The notes: generated by a model from the letters alone, not told the origin. A DNA stretch of 64,000 bases from Tausonia pullulans (GCA_951802195.1 OX637621.1:992001-1056000); one strand, 5' to 3'; counted from the stretch's first letter, positions 43,940 to 55,353 are shown. Program-made: numbers and translations.

Positions 43940-45885
43940 ATGCCGTTGCAGTGGCCTCTGCCTCTTCGCGTCCTCGGCCTGTTCGCGAGGCCGTCACAGG
44001 CTTTTGTACCGTGCGTGTCGCCCCCTCTGCGCGCGCTGAGAGTCGTTGTCGCAGATACGCCTATTCTGTCAGAGAGCTAACCTTGTTGCTCCCTCTCCAG
44101 GCACATCAAGGTCGATGGTCAGCAACCCGTTACCTGAGTATTGACTTTGCCAGCCCACTCACCGAACGTCTGGTCTCCTCGTCCCTCCTTCGCCTCCTCC
44201 TTTCGTCACGGTGAGCAGACATCCGGCAGCTCAACTTCCCCGTCCTCAAGGAGATCGGCTATCGCGGTATTGTCGTCGACAAGGACAACTGCATCGTGCG
44301 TCCACTTGATCGACGGACCTGAAAGCCGGTGACTGGCTGACGCTGTCCTGGTCTTCCCTTCGTTGCGCTCGTCTCACATGCGTCTCGAGCAGACCAAGCC
44401 TCACTCGGATGTCCTCCTGCCTCACCTCCAGGTCTGTCCATCGAGAGGTCTGATCGTCTCAGGAACTTGGTCTCTGACTACTAAATGCTTTTTACCCCAA
44501 AAGGAGGCCTGGAACTCGGCTGTCAGGACGTTCGGCGCGTCCAACGTCCTCATCGTCTCCAACTCGTCGGGGACACGCAGGGATCCGAGCCAGCTTAGTG
44601 TGAGTCTGAGGCAATGTGCACCCACTCGCGGCATGGGTAAGGGGCGGAGCTGCATGCCTGGTCGGGAGACAAAGACGAGGTGGAACCCGCTCAGGTTGTT
44701 TGTTGCGTCCCTCTGGCTTTACCCTGTGACATTATGTATCTATCGCCCATGGCTCATCAGCTCTGGGCAAAGCCATAGGCACAGATGAGTTCGCTCAAAG
44801 AGGAATGCTACATATACGTGCATTTGTAGCCTTCTTCACGCGTCGCAGTCGGCCCTTAGCACTCTCTCATGTGTCTCCCGACACTGACAGTCTTGCATTC
44901 CTAGGCTGAAGCCCTCCACCGCTCGACTCAAGTCCCCGTCCTCCTCCACACGCTCCAAAAGCCCTTCTGCTACAACGCCGTTGCAAACTACTTTCGTCTC
45001 CCTCCGACTCCAAACGCCCCCACTTATCCCCCAACTGGCGACCTTCTCCGCCCTCTTTCCTCTACGTCCGAAGCGCCGATCCAACCTCCTGAGCCGCGAG
45101 GGCTCATCGTGATCGGCGATCGTCTCCTCACGGACACAGTCCTCGCTGCGCTCCTCCCGGTCCCTCAGGTCACTGGCTCCCTGCACCGCCCGACGGCGGC
45201 ATCCTCGACGACTGCAACTGTCTTGGATTTGGATCACGTGAACCCGTCAAATCTCACAGATTCGTTGAAGCTCGAGTCCAACGCCTCCTCATCCGTCGTC
45301 CCCGCCACCCTTCCCCCTCCCCCTCCAATCCCTCCCTACCACCTCTCCATCCTCACGACCTCCCTCCCGCAACCACGCGACGTCCGCCCTCTCCGCATCT
45401 TTGAACGCATCATCGAGCGCCTCGTCCGTCGGTTCTCTCGCGACCTCCGGGCTGCAACGCCCGCAGAGCAGCAGATGGCCGGGTTCCGCGCCATGGGGAT
45501 TGTGAAGAGTGGGCGACTGGGCGTCGAGGAAGGGAAGGAAGCCTTGGTGGAGAAGGAAGGAGGAGTTGCCGCGGCAGCGGTGCCGGGGGTTAGGGAGCCG
45601 ATCACGCCAAGGAGCGTGACGAGGGCATTGGGGAGGGGTGTGTGGGCAGGAATGAAAATGGCGGGGAGGGGGATCGTGAGAGGGAGCAGGTGGGCGTGGA
45701 GGAAGATGACAACGAAGGTGGCCACGACGGACGCTCCGGCTGACGTCGTTGGAGTTGCCGGTAAAGCTGGAGCTGGAGCTGGAAGTAAGATCCAGGAAAA
45801 GGTCGTCGGAGCCGTCGTTGAAGGCGGGACCCTGCTTGACGGTGGAGGAAGAGAGGGGGCGAAGCGCGCCGTTGCTGGCGAATAG
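43940..45885 (+). CDS. GEP4: Mitochondrial phosphatidylglycerophosphatase
   Basis: HAD phosphatase of the Gep4 family, which dephosphorylates phosphatidylglycerol-phosphate on the matrix side of the inner mitochondrial membrane, a step to cardiolipin. The spliced start MPLQWPLPLRVLGLFARPSQ then FVPHIKVDDIRQLNFPVLKE matches the family. Catalytic motif I is VVDKDNCI (D-x-D). Then KPHSDVLLPHLQ, motif II VLIVSNSSGT, KPFCYNAVANYFRL, and motif III LIVIGDRLLTDTVLA. Splicing near 44010-44100, 44118-44220, 44296-44395, 44433-44503, 44600-44905 and beyond 45160 keeps frame. The C-terminal 120 aa are extra and Gly/Ala-rich compared with yeast Gep4. The ATG at 43940 is chosen because it gives the conserved short N-terminus. 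Confidence 0.9.
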
Positions 45886-46064
45886 ATGCCCTTTTTTTTC
45901 CTTTGACAGGTTCAAGGTCGCCCTTCAGGAGGCTTGAGTAGATGGTTGGAAGCTAGTTGATACAGTAGGAGGAGGGGCGCTGGAAGGGGGTGGCAGCGAG
46001 CGCGCCAATCACCGAGCTCTGCCCACTTCCTCACCTCAAGAGTGCAAGTGTACGCAACTCCCCC

Positions 46065-46995
46065 TCAGTCGTAACGCCCGACTTTGCGCGACTGCGTCTT
46101 CTGCGACGCCCTCGTCTTGCGCTCCCTCATTCGAAGGCGAGCCTTCGCTTTAAGCTCCTCAATCCGCTCCTTCGACTGATCGGTCTGCTCCGCAGGCGTG
46201 AGCGGCTTGACCGTCTCGAGAATTAGGCTCTGAATCTGCAAGAAACAATCGGCTCTGAGTGTGAAAGTTCTCTTCGTTTTCCAAACACGTCGTCGGTCGG
46301 ACCTACCTTTTCAAAGCACTCAGCGAGGTTCTGCGACTGCTGCCTCTGCGCTGACCCAGAGCAGACAAGCGAGTCCGAGTTGGCCGCGTAGTACGGCTGT
46401 TTCATAAGCAATTAGGCTCTAGGTCTAATTGACGTAAGGTGGCCGGTGGACAAGACGGACCGTCTTTCGAAGCGGGCCTACGAGCTCAGGATGCAACCAT
46501 GTCGTTGCGGCCTCCTTGAGGGTGATTCGGACAGTGGCTTTTGTGGCTACCTGGAGGATTCTATCAGTCCAAGGAGTTGGGGGAGAGCGAGGGGGGGGGG
46601 GGTGGGGGGGGGGCTACAACTGCAGGCGACGTACTTTGTTGACGTTCTGTTCAAGAGAAGACGAGTCGATAGGACGCGACGAATGCACACGCATCAGATC
46701 ATCAGCTCTCTCATGTCCTTCCCTCCCACCTCACTCAAGTCTTCTAACAGACGACTAGACGGACCTGTCCTCCAGCTCCGCCAGCTCTATCGAACCGAAC
46801 GTCACAGCCATCGATTGATTTGTCGAGCTTGCGCGTCCGGAAAGCCGCTGCCCACTGGCGGAGGTCGGATGTCCGTTCGGGGGAAAGCGGCGGTGCCTTG
46901 GCTCGCTCAAAGGCGTCAATGCTTGAGATCGAGCGGGCAAGGCGGAAGCACAAAGGATAGAGCGGCCTCGTTGCAATGGAGGGAAGGAGGAACAT
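46065..46995 (-). CDS. Mitochondrial peptidyl-tRNA hydrolase / mitoribosomal protein, ICT1 (mL62) type
   Basis: RF-1-domain protein of the ICT1/MRPL58 group, a mitoribosomal large-subunit protein that can hydrolyse peptidyl-tRNA on stalled ribosomes. The ATG at 46995 gives a basic amphipathic presequence (MFLLPSIATRPLYPLCFRLA). Exon 1 (46995-46765) ends in DVRFDRAGGAGGQ, so the catalytic GGQ is intact. A 12-nt microexon adds NVNK, then VATKATVRITLKEAATWL (from 46550), PYYAANSDSLVCSGSAQRQQ ... SQNLAECFEK, and the basic tail IQSLILETVKPLTP ... RLRMRERKTRASQKTQ, which matches the ribosome-binding C-terminal tail of ICT1. About 195 aa, near the usual length. The intron at about 46560-46634 carries long G runs (C on the coding strand). 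Confidence 0.88.
46635..46646 (-). other. 12-nt microexon encoding NVNK
   Basis: Acceptor CAG, exon AACGTCAACAAA, donor GTACGT. It is phase 0 on both sides and supplies the conserved NVNK right after GGQ. Confidence 0.8.
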
Positions 46996-47046
46996 GGCGA
47001 GCAAGAGGAAGAAAGCCAGATGGTCGTTGTCGTTGTCGGAAGGCAA

Positions 47047-48311
47047 GCTCTCCTGCTTTCTGTCACGCCGAACTCGGCTGTCCTCCTTCCCTCTCGAATT
47101 GCCTGCATGGCGAGCCTTGAGTCTTATATAGAACCTGCACTCCCATCCCCCCTCATTTCCCTCAGTGCGATTTCACTTCTACAAGGGAGGCGAAATCCGT
47201 TTCCTCATGAACGCTACCTCACGAAGAGAAGGGCTAACCCGGGCCCGAGGCGCTAACCACTTGCAGTTCAGTGTGAAACGCTCCGAATTATGCACTTCGT
47301 CACGTCTAAGAGTGATAGAGCCGACTAGGTAGAAACTTCAGTGCTCAGGGCTGTATGCAAACAAGATGAGAAGGATCAGCGCCGGCTTTCCCCACATGCA
47401 GGGCGCTGAGCATGCGCCGCAGCTAGACACCCAAACAATTCGTGGATTAAGACGAAAAGGATGTGGCCGAGCGTCGCTTGCATCCTCCAGGCTTCTATCA
47501 CCAAAGGCTGCGTGAGGCCAGGACAGCAGAAGAAAAACAAATCTGTTGATCCCGACCGAAGCACCGCAGGCCCTTCTGCCTCTGCTTCTGCACTACCCTG
47601 CGCACCAGCACCAGCAGCACAATCCCAAGGCCCCATATCGTGTCCCGGATACTAGCTGGAGGGTGGCACCACTAACCAGTGGATGCATAGAGGCTGGACG
47701 TGAGGAAGGCGTGGTTGTTGTACCTGTTGGGGAGAGAGATTGTCGAATCTCAACGAGAGAGATCAAGCGATCAGTTGTTGATTGTTGACACCCGCCTCAT
47801 GTCAGTGATCTTTGCGCCAGGATTAAAGAAGCTAGACCTCATTGACCTTTGCATCGTTATTGCGCCAGGGCAACGGAGTTAGTCCTGTTTTAGAGTGCTC
47901 ACTGAAAGAAAGACCGCAACCAGGCTCCAAGCGTGCCTCTGCTCGAAGAGATGCCGCTGGCGAGAGGCCAGCCGGGAAATGCCAACGAGGAGCAGAGGGA
48001 GGGGGGGGGGGGGGGGGGGGTGTACTTGCGTGAATACAAAAAGTTTGTCATTAGTGAATACTTGAGGTGGTACTGAGCCGATTTCAATCACCGAGGGGCA
48101 GGAGACACCACCTTCAGCTTTCTTGATCGGATCAATGACAGCGGATACTGAGAACGGTTTCTGCTTCTTCGGGAAGTTCAACAGTGCCTTGCTCGGCCAT
48201 TCTTCCTACATGTGCTCGCAACCGCATATACTGTACTATAATCCGAATCACACTGAGCGGACGGAAGATCCGCCAGTCCAGAGCAGGGATGCAAAGTAGA
48301 CGAGATGGGGA
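47047..48311. other. Intergenic region, no intact gene
   Basis: Promoter side of the ICT1-like gene, then DNA with a run of 20 G at 48001-48020. A minus-strand frame near 47560-47650 is Gly/Ala/Glu-rich, and another at 48080-48180 reads FPKKQKPFSVSAVIDPIKKA. Both could be further remains of the GRDP-like gene to the right, but I cannot show it. Confidence 0.35.
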
Positions 48312-48676
48312 ACTATGCAGCAGATAAAGCAGTGTTTTGATAGGAAGGGTCGAGGGCGCCCTCGTCGACCTTGTCATAATGGCCTTTAGGGAAGCTTATC
48401 AGCTCTTTCCGCAGAGAGAGGAGCGAGAGGAAAGAGATATCAGAAAGAACCCGCAAATGTGCCAGTGAATTTGATGACATCGGCGCCGTCCTGTCTCGTC
48501 TTGAGCTGGTGCGTGTGCCAGCCGAGGTCGATGTCGAGCGTGGGGAATAATATGGATGTTTGGACGCACGATAAAAGCTGCACCGGCAGGTCACTTATCA
48601 GCTCCAGGGGCACGCAGAAACTATAGACACTGATCGTAGCACTCACATCAATGAAGGCATGATACCTGTCATGCAT
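48312..48676 (-). pseudogene. Relic of a glycine-rich-domain protein gene (GRDP, DUF1399)
   Basis: Two minus-strand segments match the core of fungal and plant GRDP/DUF1399 proteins: FPTLDIDLGWHTHQL (about 48505-48550; family form VPTLDIDLVWHTHQL) and KVDEGALDPSYQNTA (about 48320-48365; family form HDDKVDEGALD...F..T). An upstream DRYHAFID fits the helix before the first motif. The expected neighbouring parts are absent, the spacing is short, and no continuous frame joins them. I read this as a truncated, decayed host gene; a heavily spliced live gene is less likely. Confidence 0.6.
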
Positions 48677-49382
48677 GATACATTAGTCGCGAGGATTGGG
48701 ATTGATCGACCCTCAACGCATCGAGCGGAGATACACCCACGCGGAGCCACGTTGCGGCCATGTACCTTTAACATTGATGAGATTTGCGACTATAAGTGTC
48801 AAAAACCAAGCCGATGGTGCGAGAGAAACATGAGCGAGTGGCTGTAGGCTATCGTCGGGGAAGCTCAGGGACCCTTAGATCCTTAGATTAGCGCTCGCTA
48901 AGAATATTGTTGCGTAGGCTGCGCTCGCATCCTGGGCTTAAGGAGAAAGCGGGCATTGGCCCGTGGATGGATGAGAAGGGGTGCAGATGGTCGCGATATG
49001 AAAAATGGAGACTGGGAAGGGAATGAGGTTGGGACGGACTTGGCGGTATTGATAAAAGAGTATGATCCTGGGAACAGGTCCAAGGGCGCCGGAAATCAGG
49101 AAGGTGTACCGTTTCTGCGGACCGCCAGGGGGAATAGATTGCTATGTTTGCACTCTCGGCTGCTTGCATTATCACATGGGTTGAACGGTATCATCATCGA
49201 CTTCCCAGTTAGGAGTTCTCATATGCGAAAATAGAATATGTTATTGAAAAGGTTGACGCGATTAGATAATCATTCCCCCTTGTTGCACTACTCGACAAGA
49301 AGAAAGCATGAACGCCTTTTCAGCGTCAGGGCCGCAGTCCTTGCAGGAGTGAAGAACACAAAAGATTTGCTAAAACTTAAGC
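48677..49382. other. Spacer left of the tRNA-Ser gene
   Basis: No gene recognised. This is 3' of the tRNA, which is transcribed toward it. Confidence 0.4.
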
Positions 49383-49476
49383 GCGAGCAGACGGATTCGA
49401 ACCGACGCACCCAAAGGGCATTGCCTAGGCAGCTGTAGATAGCAGGGCAACGGAGTAACCACTGTCCCATACTCGC
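49383..49476 (-). tRNA. tRNA-Ser(GCU) with intron
   Basis: Folds as a type II tRNA on the minus strand. Acceptor stem GCGAGTA/TGCTCGC (7 bp, one G-T pair). D-arm GG..CC with AGTGGTTA loop. Anticodon stem TTGCC/GGCAA with loop CT-GCT-A. A 13-nt intron follows A37 and contains AGC, able to pair with the anticodon. Long variable arm TGCCCTTTGGGTGC and T-loop TTCGAAT. The T-stem has one T-T mismatch, shared with the copy at 28157. Identity from the anticodon is Ser (AGC/AGU codons). Confidence 0.8.
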
Positions 49477-49499
49477 TTTGATTGAAGAAAATCGCCTAG

Positions 49500-49785
49500 A
49501 TGGATATTGTGCCTTTAAACAAATTCATATCTAACAACAGGATATTCAACCCAACATCAACCACCATCCCGGTGGTTCGACCAACCCCCCCTCTCACGGC
49601 GCCCATCACGCCGTCCGGCCAACCATCCCCAGTGGTTCGGCCAACCCTCTTCCCACGGCGCCTCGCCCGACGTTCTCGCGCTCGGTCATGTCTGCTCTCC
49701 CTCTATCTAGCTACAACTCGCTATCTCTCATAGGGTTACCTCGTTCTCCACGTATAACTCATGACTTAAATACAAAAAAATAATC
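49500..49785 (+). mobile_element. 5'-truncated LINE copy (3' end only)
   Basis: This starts just 24 bp upstream of the tRNA-Ser 5' end and finishes with a copy of the LINE 3' module (from 49701) and an A-rich tail. Its start is approximate. Two imperfect copies of GTGGTTCG.CCAACC...CACGGCGCC (about 49570 and 49630) lie inside it. Confidence 0.6.
49701..49780 (+). repeat. LINE 3' module, copy 1
   Basis: Begins CTATCTAGCTACAACTCGCT and ends in a TACAAAAAAA tail. It shares order and most bases with copies at 55354 and 55643, such as CTCATAGGGTTAC and ACGTATAACTCATGACTT. Confidence 0.85.
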
Positions 49786-50072
49786 TTTAACGTCCCCAAA
49801 CGCCCGTCAACAAACCCACCCTCAGCCCACCTGCCCATCCGACCAGTCCTAGGAGCCCTAGCACTCCTACCAATCCTACCGACCCCAGCACTCCTACCAA
49901 TCCTACCAACCGCACCAACCCTGCCAACCCCCTCATCCATATCAGCCCCACGGCCCTCCTCTATTCTCCCTCCCCCCTCCGCAGAACCCCTGCAACCCCT
50001 TCAATTCGCCGTATCACGCGGTCGAGTTCAGCCATCAGCGACCTCAATGCCGCTCTATCCCCCACGTCCGAA

Positions 50073-51533
50073 GTGACGCGTCTCACTCCGTCTCGCTCTA
50101 CAGGCGAGACTCTCTCTCAACAACCTCTCTTCGTCCCCGGCGCCGCGTCGCCCGCGCCGGCGACCTCCGCCGGCACTCGCACTCGCGCTGCCGCGAAATC
50201 CCAGCCGAAAGCCACCGGCCGCTCATATGCAAACGCCGCCAAACAGGCTCATCCTACAAACTCAGCTGCGAGGCAACGTGACTCGTCTGGCACCCAGCCC
50301 GGGTTCACCTTCGCCTTCGGAACCGATCAACAACCTCCGCAGGACAATACCCCAATCGCCCCAGCCTTGACTATCAATCGCGGGAGCTGTCTAGCCATCT
50401 CTGTCCCTCGCGATACCACTCCCTTCGAGATCTCTCTCGCAATCTCCAAGTGTGACGAACGGCTGTCTTTCCTGATCCGTCCTTTCAAGGACCCTAAAGA
50501 TAGAATGCTCCTCCAAGTCAGACCAGAAGAAGATGCTCAGGACATCCTGACCAAACTACAGTCCCTCCCGCTGAACGTGAGGGGGGTGAAACCTCAGATC
50601 CACGCGTGCTACAATTCCCAAAACAAGCTCCTGCAGGAAGGTCTGCTGGAGAACTTCGAAGATAACAAGGGAGTAGAGGAGGAGTTCCGCAAACAGGTAG
50701 AAGCCTCCGGAGACAGAGTCATCCTCTTCCAGCGTCAATTCGACCCCCGCTTACCCGGCGTCCCAACTGGCCGGGCTAGAGTCCTACTCGACCTCTCTGG
50801 CTCCAAGATGATGCCGAGGGTAAATGCCTTCACTCAGCAGTTCCCCGGCTGGGTCAACTGCGATGTCTTGTTCAAACCCGTCCAGACTAGCTCTGCGACA
50901 AACTCTCCATCACGTCCAGCCCCGACGCACTGCTATTACTGCCACTCATTTGAGCACGCTCGTGCCAAGTGTCCTACCGCTCCAGAGTGTGGCGGATGCG
51001 GATCGCACGCTCACCCATCGGCCCGATGCCCAGGTCGTCCGAAGGCAAATCTTCCAGCGAGTGCACGAGCACCAACCGAAGGACCCCCCCAACGGCCTGT
51101 CGAACCGGGACCAGACCTGGATGGATACCAGCTCGTACAAAAATCCAAGAGGAGGTCACTGAACAGGCCGCCTGAAGCCATGACGGAGGTGACCACACCC
51201 CCTGCCCACGCCAGCCCCTCCCACTCCCACTCAGAGCAAGCACCGCGCAATGCGGGCTCGCAACCCATTCGCACGCTGAGCGCCCTAGAGGAGGACAACG
51301 AGGGGGGTCTGGAGAGGACAGAAGACGGGATGCAGGTCGAAGACGAGCATCCTCCTCCCACCCCACCTCCCCTGTCACCATCGTCTCCCCCTCCCTCATC
51401 CCCCTCCCCCCCATCTTCAATCTCCCTGAACTCACCCTCCACTCCTTCTCTCATCCCCTCCACGCCGTCCTCCCAGGCATCCATCGAGCGCACCCTCGTG
51501 ACCTTGGCTGAAGCCGAGGACATGGAAGAATAA
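50073..51533 (+). CDS. LINE ORF1 (gag-like, CCHC zinc knuckles)
   Basis: 486 codons. Ser/Thr/Ala-rich N-terminus, a central folded part, then two CCHC knuckles in tandem: CYYCHSFEHARAKC and CGGCGSHAHPSARC (about residues 290-318). A Pro/Ser-rich acidic C-terminus follows. ORF1 proteins of this type bind the element's RNA in the RNP. The stop TAA overlaps the ORF2 start as TAATG. Confidence 0.85.
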   Translation: MTRLTPSRSTGETLSQQPLFVPGAASPAPATSAGTRTRAAAKSQPKATGRSYANAAKQAHPTNSAARQRDSSGTQPGFTFAFGTDQQPPQDNTPIAPALTINRGSCLAISVPRDTTPFEISLAISKCDERLSFLIRPFKDPKDRMLLQVRPEEDAQDILTKLQSLPLNVRGVKPQIHACYNSQNKLLQEGLLENFEDNKGVEEEFRKQVEASGDRVILFQRQFDPRLPGVPTGRARVLLDLSGSKMMPRVNAFTQQFPGWVNCDVLFKPVQTSSATNSPSRPAPTHCYYCHSFEHARAKCPTAPECGGCGSHAHPSARCPGRPKANLPASARAPTEGPPQRPVEPGPDLDGYQLVQKSKRRSLNRPPEAMTEVTTPPAHASPSHSHSEQAPRNAGSQPIRTLSALEEDNEGGLERTEDGMQVEDEHPPPTPPPLSPSSPPPSSPSPPSSISLNSPSTPSLIPSTPSSQASIERTLVTLAEAEDMEE

Positions 51534-54500
51534 TGGTGTACAACGATGTCCAGATCGTCGCGGCGAACATCCAGAGGGTGTTCACGCGAGATCGCGCCCG
51601 CAGTCTCCTCCTTTCCCTCTATTCACGATCCAAGGCTGACATATACCTTCTCTCAGAAGTGGCATGCACGACACCAGATCAGGTGGCGACCTGGACAGCT
51701 GAGTGTAAAGATATGGGCTTCGGCTCGATCTTTACGGTCGGTTGCCAGACTGCCATCCTCTGGCGGCATGCCTCTCGATTCCTCCCTCCCAATACCCCTC
51801 CGACTAGGATCAGATCCATCTCCCGCTCCTCCCCCATCCTACGAACCAACCTGACGGATGCCGTTTTTGTTATCGCCGGCGAAGCCGTCAGGGTGGCTGC
51901 AGTCTACGCCCCCTGCCGAGACAGCCAATCGAACGGCCGCTCGACAAAGGAGTTCCTCTCTACTCTATCTCGCAAGATACCTGCCCACTCTGACATTCCT
52001 CTCCTCCTGGGCGGGGACTGGAACTGTGTGGAGGACAGCTACCTCGACGGGATGAGCCAGTTTACCCAGAATGCGGGAAAGGAGGAAATGTGCCGGCTGG
52101 CCCGGGACTTTGCCCTCTCTGACCCATACCGATCACTATACTCGCTTCAGCGCGAACACACCAACTATACTGGCATCACGCGAGCAGATCGCCGCATTGA
52201 TCGCTTCTACCTGTCGCCTCTACTCGCTAGCCGAGCCGTGCGACAGCGCTTCCTACCACGTCCGACCGGCCACCTGTACTCCAGCCACAAGCCGATCGCA
52301 CTCAGCCTCACCTTCCCCGGTGCAATAGAGCACGGTCCTGGATCGTACAAGATTGGCACACACCTGCTGAAGATTACCGGTTTTGTTGAGTACTTCCTCT
52401 ACCACGTTCCCAAGTGGTACCAAGATGCGCTCACCGAGATCAGAGACCCCTTCGAGGCCTGGGACAAGACCAAGCTTCAGATAGCGGAGCATGCATCTGA
52501 CATCTCAAGACACCTCGCCCGGATGAGCAGAGTGTCAGGAGGCCCTTCACTTCGGTCCATCCTCCAAGGCCACGCTCTCCGAGCCCATCTCGAACCAGCC
52601 AACACAAGCGAGTATGCCGTCAAGCAGCGACTCAAGATCGTCCGCCAGGCCGACACTATCGCAGCCCTGCGGCCACTCGACAACCCAGCAGCCACAGCCA
52701 TCGCAAACAACGAGAGCATTCTAGCTACAGCACACGCCTTCTACTCGACTCTCTATGAGACCAAGACGACGCCAGCTGCCGAGCACGCCAACGTCCTCCG
52801 ATATGTCACCAACACACTCGACAACTCCCAGAGCCGCACCCTCGAGAAACCCTTCGAACTGGACGAGCTCAGACGGGCTACGTTCAGATCGAACCGTAAC
52901 AAGACACCAGGAAGCGACGGGATCCCCGTCGAATTCTACCAGGCCACATGGGCTGTCGTCGGCCCGATCCTCCTCAGCCTACTGAACCTCGTTCCGGAGA
53001 CAGGCCTCCGATCCGCCTCACAGCGCGAGGCCCATATCCATCTGATCTTCAAGAAGAAGGGAGATCGCGACCAGATTGCCAACTATCGCCCGATCTCGCT
53101 CATCAACGTTGACGCTCGCATCTTCTCCCTTGCCATCAATAGCCGCCTGCTCACCGTCGTGGACACCCTCATCGACGGGGACCAGACAGGCTTCCTCCCT
53201 GGCCGCGACTCGGGTCGCAACATCTCCTCTCTCCAGCTCGCCATTGACGACGAAGACCTTTTACCTGGCGTCCTCGCCCAAGTCGACTTTGAGAAGGCAT
53301 ACGACAGAGTATCGCACGACTTTGTTGGCCCCTGCCTCCGCCACATGGGGTTCGGTCCGCGCGCCGCCGCGTGGATCATCTCAACGATGACCTCCCAGAC
53401 AGCTCGCCTCATGATCAACGGATGGATGGGCCAAGCCATCGACATCCGGTCTGGTGTCCGCCAGGGCGATCCCGCGGCACCGACGATCTTCGCCCTCCTC
53501 CTGGAGCCGCTGGCATGCATGCTCCGCCATCGCCTCCCACCGGCCAGTCGGCAAGCAGCCCACGACCGGAAGGTCCTCCTCTTCGCAGACGATCTCAGTA
53601 TCCGATGTAGATCATGGGCGGATGTAGACGAGGCGACAGCCTGCCTCCGAGACTACGGGAACGCCGCAGCAAGCAAGCTGAACTACCAAAAGTCCTTCCT
53701 CTAGCCTTTAGGTTCATGCCGGACAGAGGCACATGAGTGGCACCACGAATGGCGGGTCAAGACGCTGCCGTTCGAGTTCCTCGGTGTCCCCTGCGGTCGT
53801 GATGTCAACAGGCTTACTACATGGCAAGACGTCATCAAGAAACTGAAGACCCGACTCGCTCGCATCCCGCTGCATGATCTCCCGCTCCTCGCGCGATGCA
53901 ACATCATCAGCCAGTACATTTACTCAAAGATCATCTACCTGGACCGCTTCCTTCCGTGCCCAGATACAACGCTGGAAGACCTCGAGAACACGGTACACAA
54001 CGCCCTCTGGAGGTCGAACCACAAAGACGTCAGCAGGGAGCGACTGGAGACCCCTCGAGATCTCGGCGGCTTCGGCTTCACACCACTCAAATTCCGGCTC
54101 ACCCCCGCAAGAGCCCAATGGGCGAGCGACGCCCTCTTCCGACCAATGCTTAATGCAACAATCCGCATGCGGATGCGCATCATGCACATCATAAGCCTCA
54201 ATCCAGGGCACTATACCAAGGCGACCCGCGCTCTCTGGATCGATGCAGGGTTCATCAGAGGAGCAAGACAGGTCGTCCTCAACTGGGCAGGCGTTTTCAT
54301 ATCCCCAGACACTTATGTCTACCCGACCGGGTGGCTCACCCCCCTTGCAGATCTCAAGAACGCCCTCCCGGAGAGATGGCAGATCTACATCGAGGCCTGG
54401 TACGAAGAAACCACCTTTGACCGGAATGTGTGGAATAACAACTTTTGGAGAGACTCTATCCATCGGGCGAACGGGTTCTCCAAGATTGAGCAATTCAAGA

Positions 54501-55202
54501 TTGCGTTCTCGCCCACAGGAATCCACGTCGGCCGGTTGAACGTCCCCGGACAGCCGCAAAACCGTCACGACCGCAGCCCCCCCAATCGCGATCTCATCAT
54601 CCCAAAGGGCTGGCAGGACCACTTTCCGGCGCTTACCAAGGTCGACTGGAAGCGTCAGTGGTGCCTGCTCAAGGCCGTGTCCCGAGCGTCGCCCGAGGAC
54701 GTCGACTTGGCCCACCGATTCTCGCTGTACAGCCTCCATCCAGGAAAAACACACTGCGGCGCCATTCCTCGCCGACGGGACCGCTACGCCGCACAACAGG
54801 TCCAAGCGATGTGCGCTGTGCCTGACGGCCCCCGTGGAGTCCTTCCCCCACCTCTTCGACGAGCCGTGTCCCGTCGTGCGCGCTATCTGGTCGGCTGCTG
54901 CAGCGCGTGCCTCTCCTTCACTCCCCTCCCATCCTCCCTCCCTCCAGACGCTTGTCTGCCCGACACCGTCACCGCCGAGGGCGGTCTTCCTCTTCCACTG
55001 CATCTTTGTAGCCCGGACATGGCGATTCGTCCGAAGGCGGAGGTACAGCAAGATCGCATCCCTCGATCCTGTCAAGGACGAGGAGATCCGCAAGATCGCG
55101 TCCACAATCCGGCAGGCACACTGGCAGTCGAGTACGAGGTGGGTGGCTGGCAGTGGCCAGATGGCTGGTTCTGCTGTCGGCGCCGACATCGATCCTGGGT
55201 GA
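51533..55202 (+). CDS. LINE ORF2: APE endonuclease and reverse transcriptase (interrupted)
   Basis: Starts at the ATG of TAATG. The endonuclease domain (residues 1-260) has SEVACTTPDQVATW, LLGGDWNCVEDSYLDG and IDRFYLSP with SSHKPIALSL. Reverse transcriptase motifs: PGSDGIPVEFY, NYRPISLINVDARIF, TGFLPGRDSGRNI, AQVDFEKAYDRVSHDF, SGVRQGDPAAPTIFALLLEP and the catalytic FADDL (about residue 685). The frame stops with TAG at 53702-53704 but continues in the same frame with clear LINE thumb sequence (LPFEFLGVPCGRD...). Near 54760-54790 the reading shifts to the next frame, which carries the typical C-terminal CALC...HLF..CPVVRAIW knuckle and ends at 55202. Confidence 0.8.
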
Positions 55203-55353
55203 AAAGCAGGTTAGGGGTGGGGAAGTATGGCTGGTGGTACATAGCCAATGCTTGGTGTATCTGGTCATCTTAATATCTTACCTTTTCTAATGGGCCTATG
55301 TCCATAACCCATCTTTTGTTTTCCTTCCACCCCTACTTTCATTTTCGCTTTCC

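Noticed and set aside
46591-46613. G-rich open frame translating to a poly-Gly protein
   Set aside because: It is a homopolymer inside an intron of the ICT1-like gene.
46601-46646. Loss of GGQ in the ICT1-like protein (reading SLEQNVNK)
   Set aside because: The SLEQ residues are intron sequence. Splicing from the 46765 exon end supplies GAGGQ directly before NVNK.
53924-55189. Long minus-strand open frame of about 420 codons
   Set aside because: It is antisense to LINE ORF2, whose plus-strand frame has clear reverse-transcriptase family sequence. The minus reading has no motif.
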